The notes: a model not told the origin generated them from the letters alone. A stretch of DNA of 64,000 nt from Arthrobacter livingstonensis (GCF_003219815.1 NZ_QJVD01000001.1:62001-126000), one strand, 5' to 3'; positions 8,520 to 18,056 are shown, counted from the stretch's first letter. A program made the numbers and translations.

Positions 8520-9596
8520 TCAGTGCTCGCCAAGTTCCGCCTCCAGCAGTTCGATGCTCGGCAGGCTGGAGGCGAACTCTTCCGGCAACGAGTCCACGAT
8601 TTGCGTTTTCCACTCCGCCACCCCAATGGGTGCGCTGTAGCCCCGTAACGCGTATTCGGCCACGACATTATTTTTGGTCTTGCACAGCAACAGGCCTATG
8701 GTCGGTTTGTCATCGGGGTGCGCCATCAGCTCGTCCACGGCAGCCATGTACATGCCCAGCTGGCCCAGATAACCGGGGTCGAACTTGCCAGCCTTGAGCT
8801 CGACCACCACAAAGCTGCGCAGCCGGAAGTTGTAGAAGAGCAGGTCCGCGAAGAACTCGTCGCCGCCCACCACAAGCCGGACTTGTTGGCCCACGAACGC
8901 GAAGCCCTGGCCGAGCTCCAGCAGAAACTTCTCCACATGGTCAACCAGTTGGGTTTCAAGCTCGCGTTCGTTGTGCCGGTCCGTCATGGCCACGAAGTCG
9001 AAGACGTAGGGGTCCTTCATGGCCTGTTGCAGGAGATCGGAGTCGGCGGCGGGCAGCACGGCCTTGAAATTGCTGATGGTCTGTCCGGAACGCTCATGCA
9101 GACGCGTCTCGATTTCGTGGACCAGGACATTGCGCGACCATCCATGTTCGACGGCGGCGGCCGCGTACCAGAGGCGGGTTTCCGGATCGCTGAGCTTCTC
9201 GATCAGCGTGACATTGTGGCCCCAGGGCAATTGTGCAAGAGGCTGTTGCACAATTGCCCCACGGGGCCAGGCCTCGGCGAATGAACGCATGTACTTCAGT
9301 GTGCGGGGAGATAAACCGCGGGCATCCGGAAACTTGTCTCGGAGGTCAGCCGAGAGCCTGTCGATGACCTTGGCGCCCCAACCCTCCTGGCCTTGCCGAC
9401 CAAGGATCTCTCTGCCGATGGCCCAATATGTGGCAACAAGTTCCTGGTTGACGGCCGTGACGGCGCGGACCCTGCCAGTGGAAACTTTGTCGGAGACCGA
9501 CGCCAGCATTTCGGGATACCAGTCCGGCATCCCGCTCCTTGCCGGCGGGGCCGGAAAAGAAGCGTCGTGTTCGTTGGGGCTGTTGAGCGTGGACAT
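8520..9596 (-). CDS. YhcG/DUF1016 family PDDEXK nuclease
   Basis: 358 residues. The N-terminal DUF1016 region has the conserved YWAIGREIL segment and IVQQPLAQLPWGHN. The C-terminal half carries a PD-(D/E)xK nuclease core, EFFADLLFYNF then FVVVELKAG (Asp251, Glu266, Lys268). This family is frequent in defence islands and near type I restriction genes; its biochemical role is poorly defined. The start at 9596 is preceded by AAAGAGG seven bases upstream. The coding region contains a 14-bp perfect inverted repeat (9225-9259). Confidence 0.92.
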   Translation of the reverse strand: MSTLNSPNEHDASFPAPPARSGMPDWYPEMLASVSDKVSTGRVRAVTAVNQELVATYWAIGREILGRQGQEGWGAKVIDRLSADLRDKFPDARGLSPRTLKYMRSFAEAWPRGAIVQQPLAQLPWGHNVTLIEKLSDPETRLWYAAAAVEHGWSRNVLVHEIETRLHERSGQTISNFKAVLPAADSDLLQQAMKDPYVFDFVAMTDRHNERELETQLVDHVEKFLLELGQGFAFVGQQVRLVVGGDEFFADLLFYNFRLRSFVVVELKAGKFDPGYLGQLGMYMAAVDELMAHPDDKPTIGLLLCKTKNNVVAEYALRGYSAPIGVAEWKTQIVDSLPEEFASSLPSIELLEAELGEH

Positions 9597-9852
9597 GAGC
9601 AAACCTCTTTCGAATTTTGCGTTCTTCCTATGCCGTCCAAGTTATCGGGAGACTCTGACATTCCAGTTCCGTGGCCGGCGTCCCGGAAGAATCTGTGGAT
9701 AAAGACCGAGACCAGGTGTAAAAAGCGGTCAACCGTCGGCGAACAGTTCGGTGCAGCTGCACCGGGGGAAGACATCGCCCTCTCGCCTGAGGGGACTGCG
9801 ACAGGGAGACATCAAGTGGCTTGACCGGCCCGCGACATGGAAACATGGGGAC

Positions 9853-11694
9853 ATGGCAAAGAAAACCAAGCACCGCCCCAAGGCCGCACGCGGCGCCACT
9901 TCCGTCAGCGCCTTGCGGGCCGAGCGCGGAGTCGACGCCATTACCCCGGCATTCGTCCGCTGGGTAGCGAGCAACCACGAGCTGCCCGCCGCCAGCGCGA
10001 TGCTGATCCTGGAACCCGTGAAGGCAGTTGCCGCCGCTTATTTTGAAGCGTCGCCGGCGTCCGATGTCACGAGTTTCGAACCGGTTCCGTTCGGCCTGGC
10101 CTTGGCCGATGTCCTGGGCGAGGTGGACAAAGAGAACGAGCAGGTGGCCGCCTACATCTACGAGGCCGTCCACCTGTATCTTGAGTTCCTCAGTGAGGCG
10201 GACGCGTGGACCGGCTCCGATGTTGACTTCGAAGCCATTGACGACCTGTTCCACGAAGACGACGACGAAGACGGCATCCCGGACATCGTGGCCCCGGAGT
10301 TGACGCAGGAGGAGGAAACGGCGGGACTGGCCGGAACCGAGCTGGCCCGTCGTTTGAACGCCCTCCTGCAGTGGATTGGCAAGGGCAAGGATGTTACGTC
10401 GACCGGTTCGCTCCGCCTGAAGGATATTGAAGGTGCGGCCGCGGCAATCGGCGTGGCCGCCATGGGCGCCGTGCAATCGGTCAAGAAGCAACAGGACGTG
10501 TTGTCCGGTAACGACGACGGCGGCACCCGGGCGGGCGAGCCGGTGCGCACCGTCAAGGCCATGAAGGACGAGCCGAAGCTGGCCTTGTTCTGGGCGGCGC
10601 TGCAGTCAGCGAAGCTCATCGAGGTTGGATCCACCCGGGTCCGGCTGACGGCGCTGGCCGAGAGGTTGCTGGCTGGGGAGGACGGTTTCAGTCTGACGGC
10701 GCTGCGAAACTTCACTGCCGATTTCCTTAAATTGTCGATGCGGGATGAAGACGCATGGGATCCGTGGACCCTCCAGGCCTCCATGGCGCAGACAGCGGTC
10801 CTGGTGGCCGCCACCACGGACACGCCGCCGGAGCTGGAGCGGATCCGGACCGCGTCCGAAGCCGCAGGGTCATCAGGCGTAGATGGACTGGTGGGCCAGC
10901 TGGTGCTCGGCTACCTGGACTACCTGGCGGAGCTTGGACTGCTGACAATCGGCACGCATGTGCAGGTGCCGCCGGCCGTCGTCGGCAGTGTCGCCGCAGC
11001 CATGGAGGACATTCTCCGTTTTGGCGACGAACCGGAGTATGAGCTTGAACTGCCCCAGCCCGAGCCAGTCACCGCCATGCGGCCGGCCGCAAAGCGGAAG
11101 AACTCCAGGCCACGGGCCAATCCCACGGACCCGATCCTTCAGCTGAAGGTGTCCATCCAGCAGGCTTCACCGCCTATTTGGCGCCGCTTGCTGGTGCGTT
11201 CGGACGTGACGCTGGGGGACATGCACAGCATCATTCAGAATTCGTTTGAGTGGGATGATTCCCACCTGCACGGCTTCCAGGTCGGTGGGCGCGGCGGGCT
11301 GACTTACGGCCCGCCGGACGTGGAATCCTACGGTCCCCAGGAGCGGGACGAGAACGCCTACACGCTGGGCGAGATCCTGCCGGCGGAGGGTGATTCCATG
11401 GTCTACACCTACGACTTTGGCGACGACTGGGAACACCTCATCAAGGTCGAAAAAGTCCTGCCCGCCGACCCTAACGCTACAGTCGTGCGCTGCACGGGCG
11501 GGCGCGGCCGGGGGCCGGCCGAGGATAGTGGCGGCGCGTGGGGCTGGGCCAATGTCGTGGAGGCGGTCAGCAACCCCAGTCACCCGGAGCACCTGGACTA
11601 CCGCGACTGGCTGGGCTTGTCGCGCGGCGAGACGTTCGACCCCAAGGCCTTCGACAGGGCCGAACTCAACGAGCACCTCTCCCACCTGTTCTAA
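9853..11694 (+). CDS. pRiA4b ORF-3-like protein with long N-terminal extension
   Basis: 613 residues. The last 190 or so form a plasmid pRiA4b ORF-3-like domain: LQLKVSIQQASPPIWRRLLV, MHSIIQNSFEWDDSHLHGFQ, VYTYDFGDDWEHLIKVEKVL and DYRDWLGL. The N-terminal 400 residues are acidic and largely helical by composition, without a motif I recognise. The start was placed at MAKKTKHRPK, just after GGGGA; the spacing is tight, so a nearby alternative is possible. The gene diverges from the yhcG-like gene across a 256-bp gap. Function unknown. Confidence 0.85.
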   Translation: MAKKTKHRPKAARGATSVSALRAERGVDAITPAFVRWVASNHELPAASAMLILEPVKAVAAAYFEASPASDVTSFEPVPFGLALADVLGEVDKENEQVAAYIYEAVHLYLEFLSEADAWTGSDVDFEAIDDLFHEDDDEDGIPDIVAPELTQEEETAGLAGTELARRLNALLQWIGKGKDVTSTGSLRLKDIEGAAAAIGVAAMGAVQSVKKQQDVLSGNDDGGTRAGEPVRTVKAMKDEPKLALFWAALQSAKLIEVGSTRVRLTALAERLLAGEDGFSLTALRNFTADFLKLSMRDEDAWDPWTLQASMAQTAVLVAATTDTPPELERIRTASEAAGSSGVDGLVGQLVLGYLDYLAELGLLTIGTHVQVPPAVVGSVAAAMEDILRFGDEPEYELELPQPEPVTAMRPAAKRKNSRPRANPTDPILQLKVSIQQASPPIWRRLLVRSDVTLGDMHSIIQNSFEWDDSHLHGFQVGGRGGLTYGPPDVESYGPQERDENAYTLGEILPAEGDSMVYTYDFGDDWEHLIKVEKVLPADPNATVVRCTGGRGRGPAEDSGGAWGWANVVEAVSNPSHPEHLDYRDWLGLSRGETFDPKAFDRAELNEHLSHLF

Positions 11695-11794
11695 CGACGG
11701 ATCGCGGCGCCGCCCACCTCAAAAGTACGACGCCGGGCACCTGTGTCCCAGCGTCCTGTCGCCTCCCGCGGCTCCAGGGTTGGGCGGCGCTCCG

Positions 11795-12439
11795 TTAGGG
11801 GAGCAGGGTGGCGGAGAGTGTCGTGGCGATGAATGCCCCAAATTCCTCGGACGGCCATCCGCACTTGATCACGAGGCTCTCGTACAGCTCAGGTGCAGTG
11901 CAGGAAAACATGATGTCCGCGGCGTGCCTGACGCCCACTCCGGGTGCAAGGAATCCGCGGGCGGCAAGTTGCCGCGCATTGTGCAGCATCCGGTCATGGC
12001 GGGCGGCATCAACCTCTTGCAGTAGTGCCGCCATGTCGGCATCGCCCCCGGCCGCGGCATCGCGAATCAGCAGGAGGATGGGCGCGGCAAGCGGCGCGAT
12101 TTCCGCCGTAAACCGCCCAAGCTGCTGCATGAGCCCAGAGCCGGTGGCCGCCGTCGACTGGGCAAGGTCCGAACGCTCCTCGGCCGGGGTGCCGCCGGAA
12201 CCCAAGAGGCTGGCCTGCTGGATCGCGCGGACCAGTCCCGGCTTGCCGCCAAAGTTCTTGTAGACGAATTCCGGGGAAACCCCGGCACCACGGGCTATGT
12301 CCGTGATGGTGCTGGCGCCGAATCCACGCTCCAGGAACAGGGCGCGGGCGTGCCCGAGCACCGCGGTCCGGGACAACTCCGCCCGTTCCCTCCGGTGGCT
12401 GGAATTGTAGGGCCGCGGACCATTGACCGCCTCAGTCAT
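11795..12439 (-). CDS. TetR family transcriptional regulator
   Basis: 214 residues with an N-terminal TetR HTH (STITDIARGAGVSPEFVYKN followed by FGGKPGLVRAI) and a helical ligand-binding C-terminus. The start is MTEAVNG at 12439. A perfect 16-bp palindrome at 12459-12474 lies between it and the divergent SnoaL/NmrA genes, so it probably represses both its own gene and that pair. The ligand is unknown. Confidence 0.92.
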   Translation of the reverse strand: MTEAVNGPRPYNSSHRRERAELSRTAVLGHARALFLERGFGASTITDIARGAGVSPEFVYKNFGGKPGLVRAIQQASLLGSGGTPAEERSDLAQSTAATGSGLMQQLGRFTAEIAPLAAPILLLIRDAAAGGDADMAALLQEVDAARHDRMLHNARQLAARGFLAPGVGVRHAADIMFSCTAPELYESLVIKCGWPSEEFGAFIATTLSATLLP

Positions 12440-12458
12440 TAGATCTAAACTCCAATCA

Positions 12459-12474
12459 ATACAGTTAACTGTAT
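12459..12474. promoter_or_regulatory. Probable TetR operator
   Basis: ATACAGTTAACTGTAT is a perfect 16-bp palindrome in the AT-rich divergent promoter region, 20 bp upstream of the tetR start and 54 bp upstream of the SnoaL gene. Size and position suit a TetR dimer site. Confidence 0.75.
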
Positions 12475-12527
12475 TTAAATTGATGCTATCAGGTTCCGCC
12501 GCCCCGGCGGGAGCCAAGGAGCGCGAC

Positions 12528-12992
12528 ATGAAGACCTCGGAATCCCTCAGTATCCTGCCGGACGGCCCGGTCCGCCGGATGTTCGAGGCCACCAACCGGC
12601 ACGACATCGAGGCACTGGTGGCGTGTTTTGCGGAAGACTACGTCAATGAGACGCCCAACCATCCGGACCGCGGCTTTACCGGCCGCGGGCAGGTGCAAAA
12701 GAACTGGTCGGCCCTCTTTGCCGGTGTTCCCGACCTGCACGCCCACGTGGTTGGTGCAGCCACCGGACCGGACGGGCGGATCTGGGTTGAATGGGGCACC
12801 GGGGGCACCAGGCCCGACGGCGGCACGGTCTCCATGGCGGGGATGGTCATCTTCACCGTCACGACCGTCCAAATCACTGCCGCCCGGTTCTACCTCGAGC
12901 CCGTGGAACACGGATCGGGCGACGTTGACGCCGCAGTAAGCTCCGTCGCCACGGGCATCCGCGGCGGCACGCAGCCTGGGGGACTGTCATGA
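12528..12992 (+). CDS. SnoaL-like/NTF2-fold protein
   Basis: 154 residues of the NTF2/SnoaL-like fold (MFEATNRHDIEALVACFAED, RGFTGRGQVQKNW, a final IWVEWG strand and MAGMVIF). Members are small cone-shaped enzymes or ligand binders. The start at 12528 has AAGGAG six bases upstream. The last four bases overlap the next gene (ATGA), so the two are co-translated and presumably controlled by the divergent TetR. Confidence 0.82.
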   Translation: MKTSESLSILPDGPVRRMFEATNRHDIEALVACFAEDYVNETPNHPDRGFTGRGQVQKNWSALFAGVPDLHAHVVGAATGPDGRIWVEWGTGGTRPDGGTVSMAGMVIFTVTTVQITAARFYLEPVEHGSGDVDAAVSSVATGIRGGTQPGGLS

Positions 12993-13861
12993 TCCTCGTG
13001 GCCGGGGGAACCGGGAGGCTGGGGTCACAGGTGGTCCGCCGGCTCGCCGACGGCGGCAGCCCGGTCCGTCTCATGGCCCGTGGTACGTCGGTGCCGTTTG
13101 CTACCGACGTGGCCGACGGCGTCGAACGCGTCCGCGGCGACCTCGCCTCCCCCCTGGACTGTGCCACAGCCGTAAAAGGCTGCCGCAGCGTCGTCTTCGC
13201 TGCCTCCGGATTTGGGCTGCGCCGAACCGGGGACCCCCGCACTGTTGACCGGGACGGCGCGGCGCGGCTCATCGAGGCGGCAGGACGTGCCGGCGTCGAG
13301 CATGTTGTCATGATGTCGATGCACGGGGCAGCCGCGGACGCACCGTTGGAGTTCCTGCGCATGAAGCACGCGGCGGAGGAGGCGCTCAGCTCCTCGGGAA
13401 TGGAAGGGACGGCGATCCGGATCGGGCCCATCCTCGAACAATTTCTCGAGGTGGTGGGGGCGCCCCTCGCGGCCAAGGGGAACGCCCTGGTGTTCGGTTC
13501 GGGCCGGGTGCCCATCACTTTCACGGCCGCCGCCGATGCCGCCGCGCTGGTGCTGCTGGCGCTCGCGGAACCGGCGCTCCGCGGCCGTACGGTCGAGTGG
13601 GGCTCGGAAACAATGACGCTCGACGCCCTGGCGCAGGCACTGATCGGGCGGGCCGGCGGCGGCTCGGTGCAGCACGTCCCAGCCGCCGGGCTCCGCATGA
13701 TGTCCGTCGCGGCCCGGCCGTTCTCGCCGTTCATGGCGCGCATGGCCCGGGCAAGCCTGTGGATGGAAAGCGGCGCGGCTGAGTTTGACTACGCCCGGGC
13801 CAGGGCCGAATTTCCGGGCATACCCATGAGGGGCCTGGCGGAGGTGCTGGCGCCGGGCTGA
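12989..13861 (+). CDS. NAD(P)-binding NmrA-like atypical SDR
   Basis: 290 residues. The N-terminal Rossmann motif VAGGTGRLGSQVVRRL binds NAD(P), and the rest follows the NmrA/NAD(P)H-binding SDR pattern (GVEHVVMMSMHGA in the position of the usual active-site strand, without the classic YxxxK). Such proteins are quinone reductases, sugar-nucleotide-like epimerases or redox sensors. Translationally coupled to the SnoaL-like gene. Confidence 0.87.
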   Translation: MILVAGGTGRLGSQVVRRLADGGSPVRLMARGTSVPFATDVADGVERVRGDLASPLDCATAVKGCRSVVFAASGFGLRRTGDPRTVDRDGAARLIEAAGRAGVEHVVMMSMHGAAADAPLEFLRMKHAAEEALSSSGMEGTAIRIGPILEQFLEVVGAPLAAKGNALVFGSGRVPITFTAAADAAALVLLALAEPALRGRTVEWGSETMTLDALAQALIGRAGGGSVQHVPAAGLRMMSVAARPFSPFMARMARASLWMESGAAEFDYARARAEFPGIPMRGLAEVLAPG

Positions 13862-14067
13862 GGCGCGAGCGGCGACGCCCCTGCCTGGGACCGCCTTCGT
13901 GTCCACAACCTCACGCTGCTCTGGACACGTCCCCCGGGCACGGAATAGCGTTGCGATTGCGGGCCCGTTCCGCTGCAGTGAACTCGCATGTGCTGAGGTG
14001 AACGTCCAAAATGCCGCAGCTGAACCGCCACGGGGGGCCGGTTCGGCCAAGTAGATGAGGTAGGCCC

Positions 14068-15327
14068 ATGCCAGACGCCACAACGGTTCTCGCCACGCTG
14101 GACAAGGAGCTTGACTGGCAGCGCGAACTCTACAAGGACTTCCACCGCCATCCCGAGCTGAGCCTGCAGGAGTTCGCCACAGCAAAGACCATCGAGGACA
14201 AGCTCACCGGCTGGGGCTACGCCGTCCAGCGCATCGGTGGCACCGGCGTCGTCGGTGTCCTGGAGAACGGCGCCGGCGCGTGCGTGCTGGCCCGGGCGGA
14301 CATCGACGCGCTCCCCGTCACCGAGGCCACCGGCCTGGACTACGCCTCCACGGCCACGGGCACTGACACCGACGGCTCGACGGTGGGCGTCATGCATGCC
14401 TGCGGGCACGACATGCACATCACCGCCCTCCTCGGCACCGCCAAGTTCATGGCTGACCAGCGCGGCACCTGGTCCGGGACGTACATCGCCCTGTTTCAGC
14501 CAGCCGAGGAGACCGCCGCCGGTGCCCGCGCCATGCTCGACGACGGACTCCTCGCCAAGGTGCCCCGGCCCGACGTCGCGCTGGCCCAGCACGTCATGGC
14601 AACAGACGCCGGCACCATCGGCACCACCGCCGGGCCCGTTCTCTCCGCCGGAGACTCGGTCAAGATCACCGTCCACGGCCGCGGCGCGCACGGCTCCATG
14701 CCCCACAATTCCGTGGACCCCGTGGTGCTGGCCGCCTCGATCGTGCTGCGGCTGCAGACCATCGTCTCGCGGGAGACCATGCCGGGGGCATTCGCCGTCG
14801 TGACCGTGGGTGCGTCCAACGCCGGTTCCAAGTCCAACATCATCGCCGACCGCGCCGTGCTCCTGCTGAACGTGCGCACCTACGACACGGAACTGCGCGG
14901 ACGCGTCATTGCCTCGATCGAGCGGATTGTGCGGGGCGAGTGCGCCGCGTCCGGCTCGCCCAAGGAGCCCGAGTTTGAGTACTACGACCAATACCCGCTG
15001 ACCACCAACGACGCCGGCGTGAACGCCAGGGTGACCGAGGCATTCACGGCCCACTTTGCGCCCGGGACGGTCTACCACACGGCCCCGGCGACGGCGTCGG
15101 AGGACTTCAGCCGGCTGCCGGACGCGTTCGCGGTGCCCTACACGTACTGGACGGTGGGCTCCGTGCCCTCCGACGTCTACCGCAAGGCCGTGGCGAACGG
15201 CACCGTGGCGCAGGACATCCCGGCGAACCATTCGCCGTTCTTTGCTCCCGCCATCGACCCCACGCTCGGGGTGGCCACCCGCGCCCAGGCAGTGGCGGCC
15301 CTTGCCTACCTTGCCAAGGGGGAATGA
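14068..15327 (+). CDS. M20 family amidohydrolase
   Basis: 419 residues of the M20D family (hippurate/IAA-amino-acid hydrolase type), which cleave N-acyl amino acids. Metal-binding motifs are present: HRHPELSLQE, MHACGHDMHITALLG, QPAEETAAGARAM, and ATASEDFSRL near the C-terminus. The dimerisation domain begins near VHGRGAHGSMPHN. GATGAGG precedes the start. No operon partner. Confidence 0.92.
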   Translation: MPDATTVLATLDKELDWQRELYKDFHRHPELSLQEFATAKTIEDKLTGWGYAVQRIGGTGVVGVLENGAGACVLARADIDALPVTEATGLDYASTATGTDTDGSTVGVMHACGHDMHITALLGTAKFMADQRGTWSGTYIALFQPAEETAAGARAMLDDGLLAKVPRPDVALAQHVMATDAGTIGTTAGPVLSAGDSVKITVHGRGAHGSMPHNSVDPVVLAASIVLRLQTIVSRETMPGAFAVVTVGASNAGSKSNIIADRAVLLLNVRTYDTELRGRVIASIERIVRGECAASGSPKEPEFEYYDQYPLTTNDAGVNARVTEAFTAHFAPGTVYHTAPATASEDFSRLPDAFAVPYTYWTVGSVPSDVYRKAVANGTVAQDIPANHSPFFAPAIDPTLGVATRAQAVAALAYLAKGE

Positions 15328-15395
15328 GCGCCACGGGCGGCGCCCCGTCGGCAACTGACCCCACGGCCCGGCGTCGTCCTGGCCCCGCGGTCCGC

Positions 15396-16802
15396 CTACT
15401 GGGGTCCCGAGGGAACCGGGAGGCCCAGCAGCGCGTTTTCCACCAGCTCGGAGAGGGCCGGGTGAATCCAGTACTGGTTTTGGGCCACGTCGCGGGCGGC
15501 CTGGCCAAAGTGCATGGCCTGGATCAGCGGCTGGATGACCGTGGCCGCCTCCGGGCCGATGACGTGCGCGCCCAGCAGCAGTCCCGTCGCGGGGTCCGCC
15601 AGCACCTTCAGGAAGTGGCCGTTGTCCTCGCGGGCCCAGCCGGCGGCGATGTCCGCATACATTTGCGTCTTCACAACATGCGGGATGTTCGCCTTGACCG
15701 CGTGGGCTTCAGTCATGCCGACGGACGCGATCTGCGGATCGGAGAACACGGCCGCCGGCACAAAGCGGTGGTCGGAGCTGATGGGCGCGTCCGGGTGGGC
15801 CAGGTTGTGCCTGACCACACGGGCCTCATGGTTGGCCACGTGCTTGAGCTGATATTTGGAGGACACGTCGCCCAGCGCGTAGATGCCGTCGACGGCGGTA
15901 CGCTGGAATTCGTCGACCACCACGCGGCCGTGGCTGTCCAGCCCCACCCCGGTTTTCTCCACGTCCAAACCGGCCCCGTTGGGGCGCCGGCCCGTGGCCA
16001 CCAGCAGCAGTCCGGCACTGACGGTCCGCGGACCGTCCGGCCCCTCCACCTGAAGTTCGACGCCGTCGCCCGCCTTGGCCACGCCGCCCACCTTGGTGTT
16101 GAGCAGGACGGTGTAGCGCGCCGCGGCCTCCCGGGTGAACTGGGCGGAGACGTCGGCGTCCTGGGACTTGAGCAGCCGGGAACCCCGGGCGATCTGTGTG
16201 ACGTGCACGCCGAATGATGAGAACACGTGCGCGAACTCGGCGGCGATGTAGCCGCCGCCCAAAATGACGATGCTGGCCGGCAGTTCCGCCAGGCGCATGA
16301 TGGTGTCCGAGGTGTGGAACGGGGCGGTGCCGTCGGCGAGGCCGGGCACGTCGGGGACCACGGCGTGCGAACCCGCAGCAAGGACAAACCTGTCCGCGGT
16401 CACCTGGGCGGTGCCGCCGTCGTGCAGGTCCACGTGCAGGGCCTTGGGCCCGGTGAACCGACCGCGACCGGCAAAGACGGTGATGTTGGGGCATTCGGGT
16501 CCTTCTCGGTACTCCCGCCCGCCCGCCTCGATGGCGTCGATGCGGCCAAAGATCCGGTCGCGGATGCCCGGCCAGTCCACGGAGTTCAGCTGCGCGTTGA
16601 TGCCCAGTGTCCTGCCGTGCCGGGCGGCGTCGGCCAGTTCTGCGGGATGGACGAACATCTTGGTTGGGATGCAGCCGACGTTCAGGCAGGTGCCGCCGAA
16701 CAGGCCGTCCTCGACGATGGCAATGGACCAGTCGTCGAATTCCGGTCCGGGGATGGAGTTGCCGGAGCCTGTGCCGATGATGACCAGGTCGAAGTGGGGC
16801 AT
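15396..16802 (-). CDS. mtr: Mycothione reductase
   Basis: 468 residues, class I flavoprotein disulfide reductase that regenerates mycothiol from its disulfide using NADPH. It has the redox-active pair GGTCLNVGCIPTK (Cys39, Cys44), the FAD motif IIGTGSGNS, the NAD(P) motif ILGGGYIAAEFAH and the C-terminal catalytic His in WIHPALSELVENALLGL. Mycothiol is restricted to Actinobacteria, so this gene also identifies the host group. Convergent with the M20 gene. Confidence 0.95.
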   Translation of the reverse strand: MPHFDLVIIGTGSGNSIPGPEFDDWSIAIVEDGLFGGTCLNVGCIPTKMFVHPAELADAARHGRTLGINAQLNSVDWPGIRDRIFGRIDAIEAGGREYREGPECPNITVFAGRGRFTGPKALHVDLHDGGTAQVTADRFVLAAGSHAVVPDVPGLADGTAPFHTSDTIMRLAELPASIVILGGGYIAAEFAHVFSSFGVHVTQIARGSRLLKSQDADVSAQFTREAAARYTVLLNTKVGGVAKAGDGVELQVEGPDGPRTVSAGLLLVATGRRPNGAGLDVEKTGVGLDSHGRVVVDEFQRTAVDGIYALGDVSSKYQLKHVANHEARVVRHNLAHPDAPISSDHRFVPAAVFSDPQIASVGMTEAHAVKANIPHVVKTQMYADIAAGWAREDNGHFLKVLADPATGLLLGAHVIGPEAATVIQPLIQAMHFGQAARDVAQNQYWIHPALSELVENALLGLPVPSGPQ

Positions 16803-17016
16803 GGGGCCTGCTTCCGTGCGCTGTCAATGGGGGAGCCGTACTGCCTGTCAGGCTACCGTGCCGGAGTGGAATGGGGAGCGCGATGGCCGAGGGGACACTC
16901 TGGAGACATTCGGCCCGCGGGTGCATGATGGAGGTAGGCGGACATCAGGGCGAACCTCCAGTGAACCGTCTGCCTGCCGGATGGGATGCCGGCGTGGACT
17001 AAGGAGTTGATGGGCC

Positions 17017-17121
17017 ATGGACATGTTGACGCTTGGCTACATAGGTCTCGGCATGATCGTCGTGACAGTGATCATGAGCATCATTGCCATCTACGGGGGA
17101 CACAAGACGCACGTTCACTGA
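17017..17121 (+). CDS. Small single-pass membrane protein (34 aa)
   Basis: A 34-codon frame from ATG at 17017 to TGA at 17121: short N-terminus with several Met, a hydrophobic stretch IGLGMIVVTVIMSIIAIYGG that fits one transmembrane helix, and a HKTHVH tail. AAGGAG lies ten bases upstream. An upstream ATG at 17010 is in another frame and gives no membrane segment. Function unknown; the call rests on hydrophobicity and ribosome site. Confidence 0.55.
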   Translation: MDMLTLGYIGLGMIVVTVIMSIIAIYGGHKTHVH

Positions 17122-17371
17122 ACGTGGCGGTCTGCACGTCTGGCTGAGTCGTTTGGCAGGTGTTCTGTGCCTTGATTCTTAATGCACGACGCCGGGCCCG
17201 GAGCGCGGACTGGCCCAACTGGCCACCAGACGGGGTGCCGTCGGCATCGCCCTGGAGCCACATGATGGGCTGCGGCAGCGGCCGCGTTGTCTGGAAGCGA
17301 CCGTGTTGCCTAGAAGCGACCGGGCTGTTTTGCTCACCTGTCTTCGGATGAACCTACCCAAAAATGGCTCA

Positions 17372-17393
17372 TATGAATTATATTTGGTTCATA
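17372..17393. promoter_or_regulatory. Inverted repeat upstream of the MNT gene
   Basis: TATGAA (17372-17377) and TTCATA (17388-17393) form an inverted repeat with a 10-nt AT-rich spacer just before the AGGAGG of the MNT gene. A further ATGAACC lies at 17348. Since the MNT protein has an HTH, autoregulation here is a reasonable inference. Confidence 0.45.
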
Positions 17394-17404
17394 GGAGGTG
17401 TGTC

Positions 17405-18025
17405 ATGGATCTGTCCCATCCGGCCTACGATCTGTTCGGCCGTAATGCAACCCGGATACTTCAGCGGTTGGCGCTCGTGAAGGACGGCCTGACCGGGCGT
17501 CGCATCAGTGAACTTTCGGACGTGCCACTTGGCAGCACCCAGCGAGCGTTGGCACACTTGGAGAGAACGGGCCTGGTTGTGGCCCAACCGGCAGGTCGGG
17601 CCATCATCTACTCCCTCAGTCGGGGCCACGTCTTGTGGCCGGTGGTTGCCGCTGCACTCAACGCGCCGCTGCAGCTTGAGCGGCTCATCGCCGAAATTGT
17701 TCACCGCCATGCCGGCAATTCCGCGACCGTGGCCGTCTACGGTTCATTCGCCAGGGGTGAAGCCGGCCCGGACAGCGACCTGGACGTACTCATCGTGTGG
17801 GAGCCGGGCATCTCCACAGACGATCAGGCGGCCCTCCTTGATGAACTGAACGACCAACTTGAAAACGCCACGGGTAACCGCGTTGAGATTGTGGACTTGT
17901 CCCTTTCCGACCTACACCGCCTCGTCGCCGCCAACGATCCGCTGATTGAGTCTTGGAAGCGGGAAGCCAAAACGTTGTCGGTCGGACCGGATATCAAGTC
18001 GCTTGCAAAGAACGCGGCAGCATGA
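17405..18025 (+). CDS. HTH-MNT nucleotidyltransferase (antitoxin of HEPN/MNT module)
   Basis: 206 residues. Residues 1-95 are a winged-HTH (ISELSDVPLGSTQRALAHLE, a DNA-binding pattern). Residues 105-200 are a minimal nucleotidyltransferase with GSFARG (113-118) and SDLDVLIVW (Asp125, Asp127). MNT antitoxins in HEPN/MNT systems neutralise the HEPN RNase, in studied cases by adenylylating it. AGGAGG precedes the ATG by seven bases. The stop overlaps an ATG for the HEPN gene (ATGA). Confidence 0.88.
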   Translation: MDLSHPAYDLFGRNATRILQRLALVKDGLTGRRISELSDVPLGSTQRALAHLERTGLVVAQPAGRAIIYSLSRGHVLWPVVAAALNAPLQLERLIAEIVHRHAGNSATVAVYGSFARGEAGPDSDLDVLIVWEPGISTDDQAALLDELNDQLENATGNRVEIVDLSLSDLHRLVAANDPLIESWKREAKTLSVGPDIKSLAKNAAA

Positions 18026-18056
18026 GCGCCCGATTGGTGAAAATGTCCAGGCTGAT

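Noticed and set aside
17946-18056. Upstream extension of the HEPN frame into the MNT gene
   Set aside because: It lies in the MNT coding region in another frame, before the ATGA junction expected for the operon.
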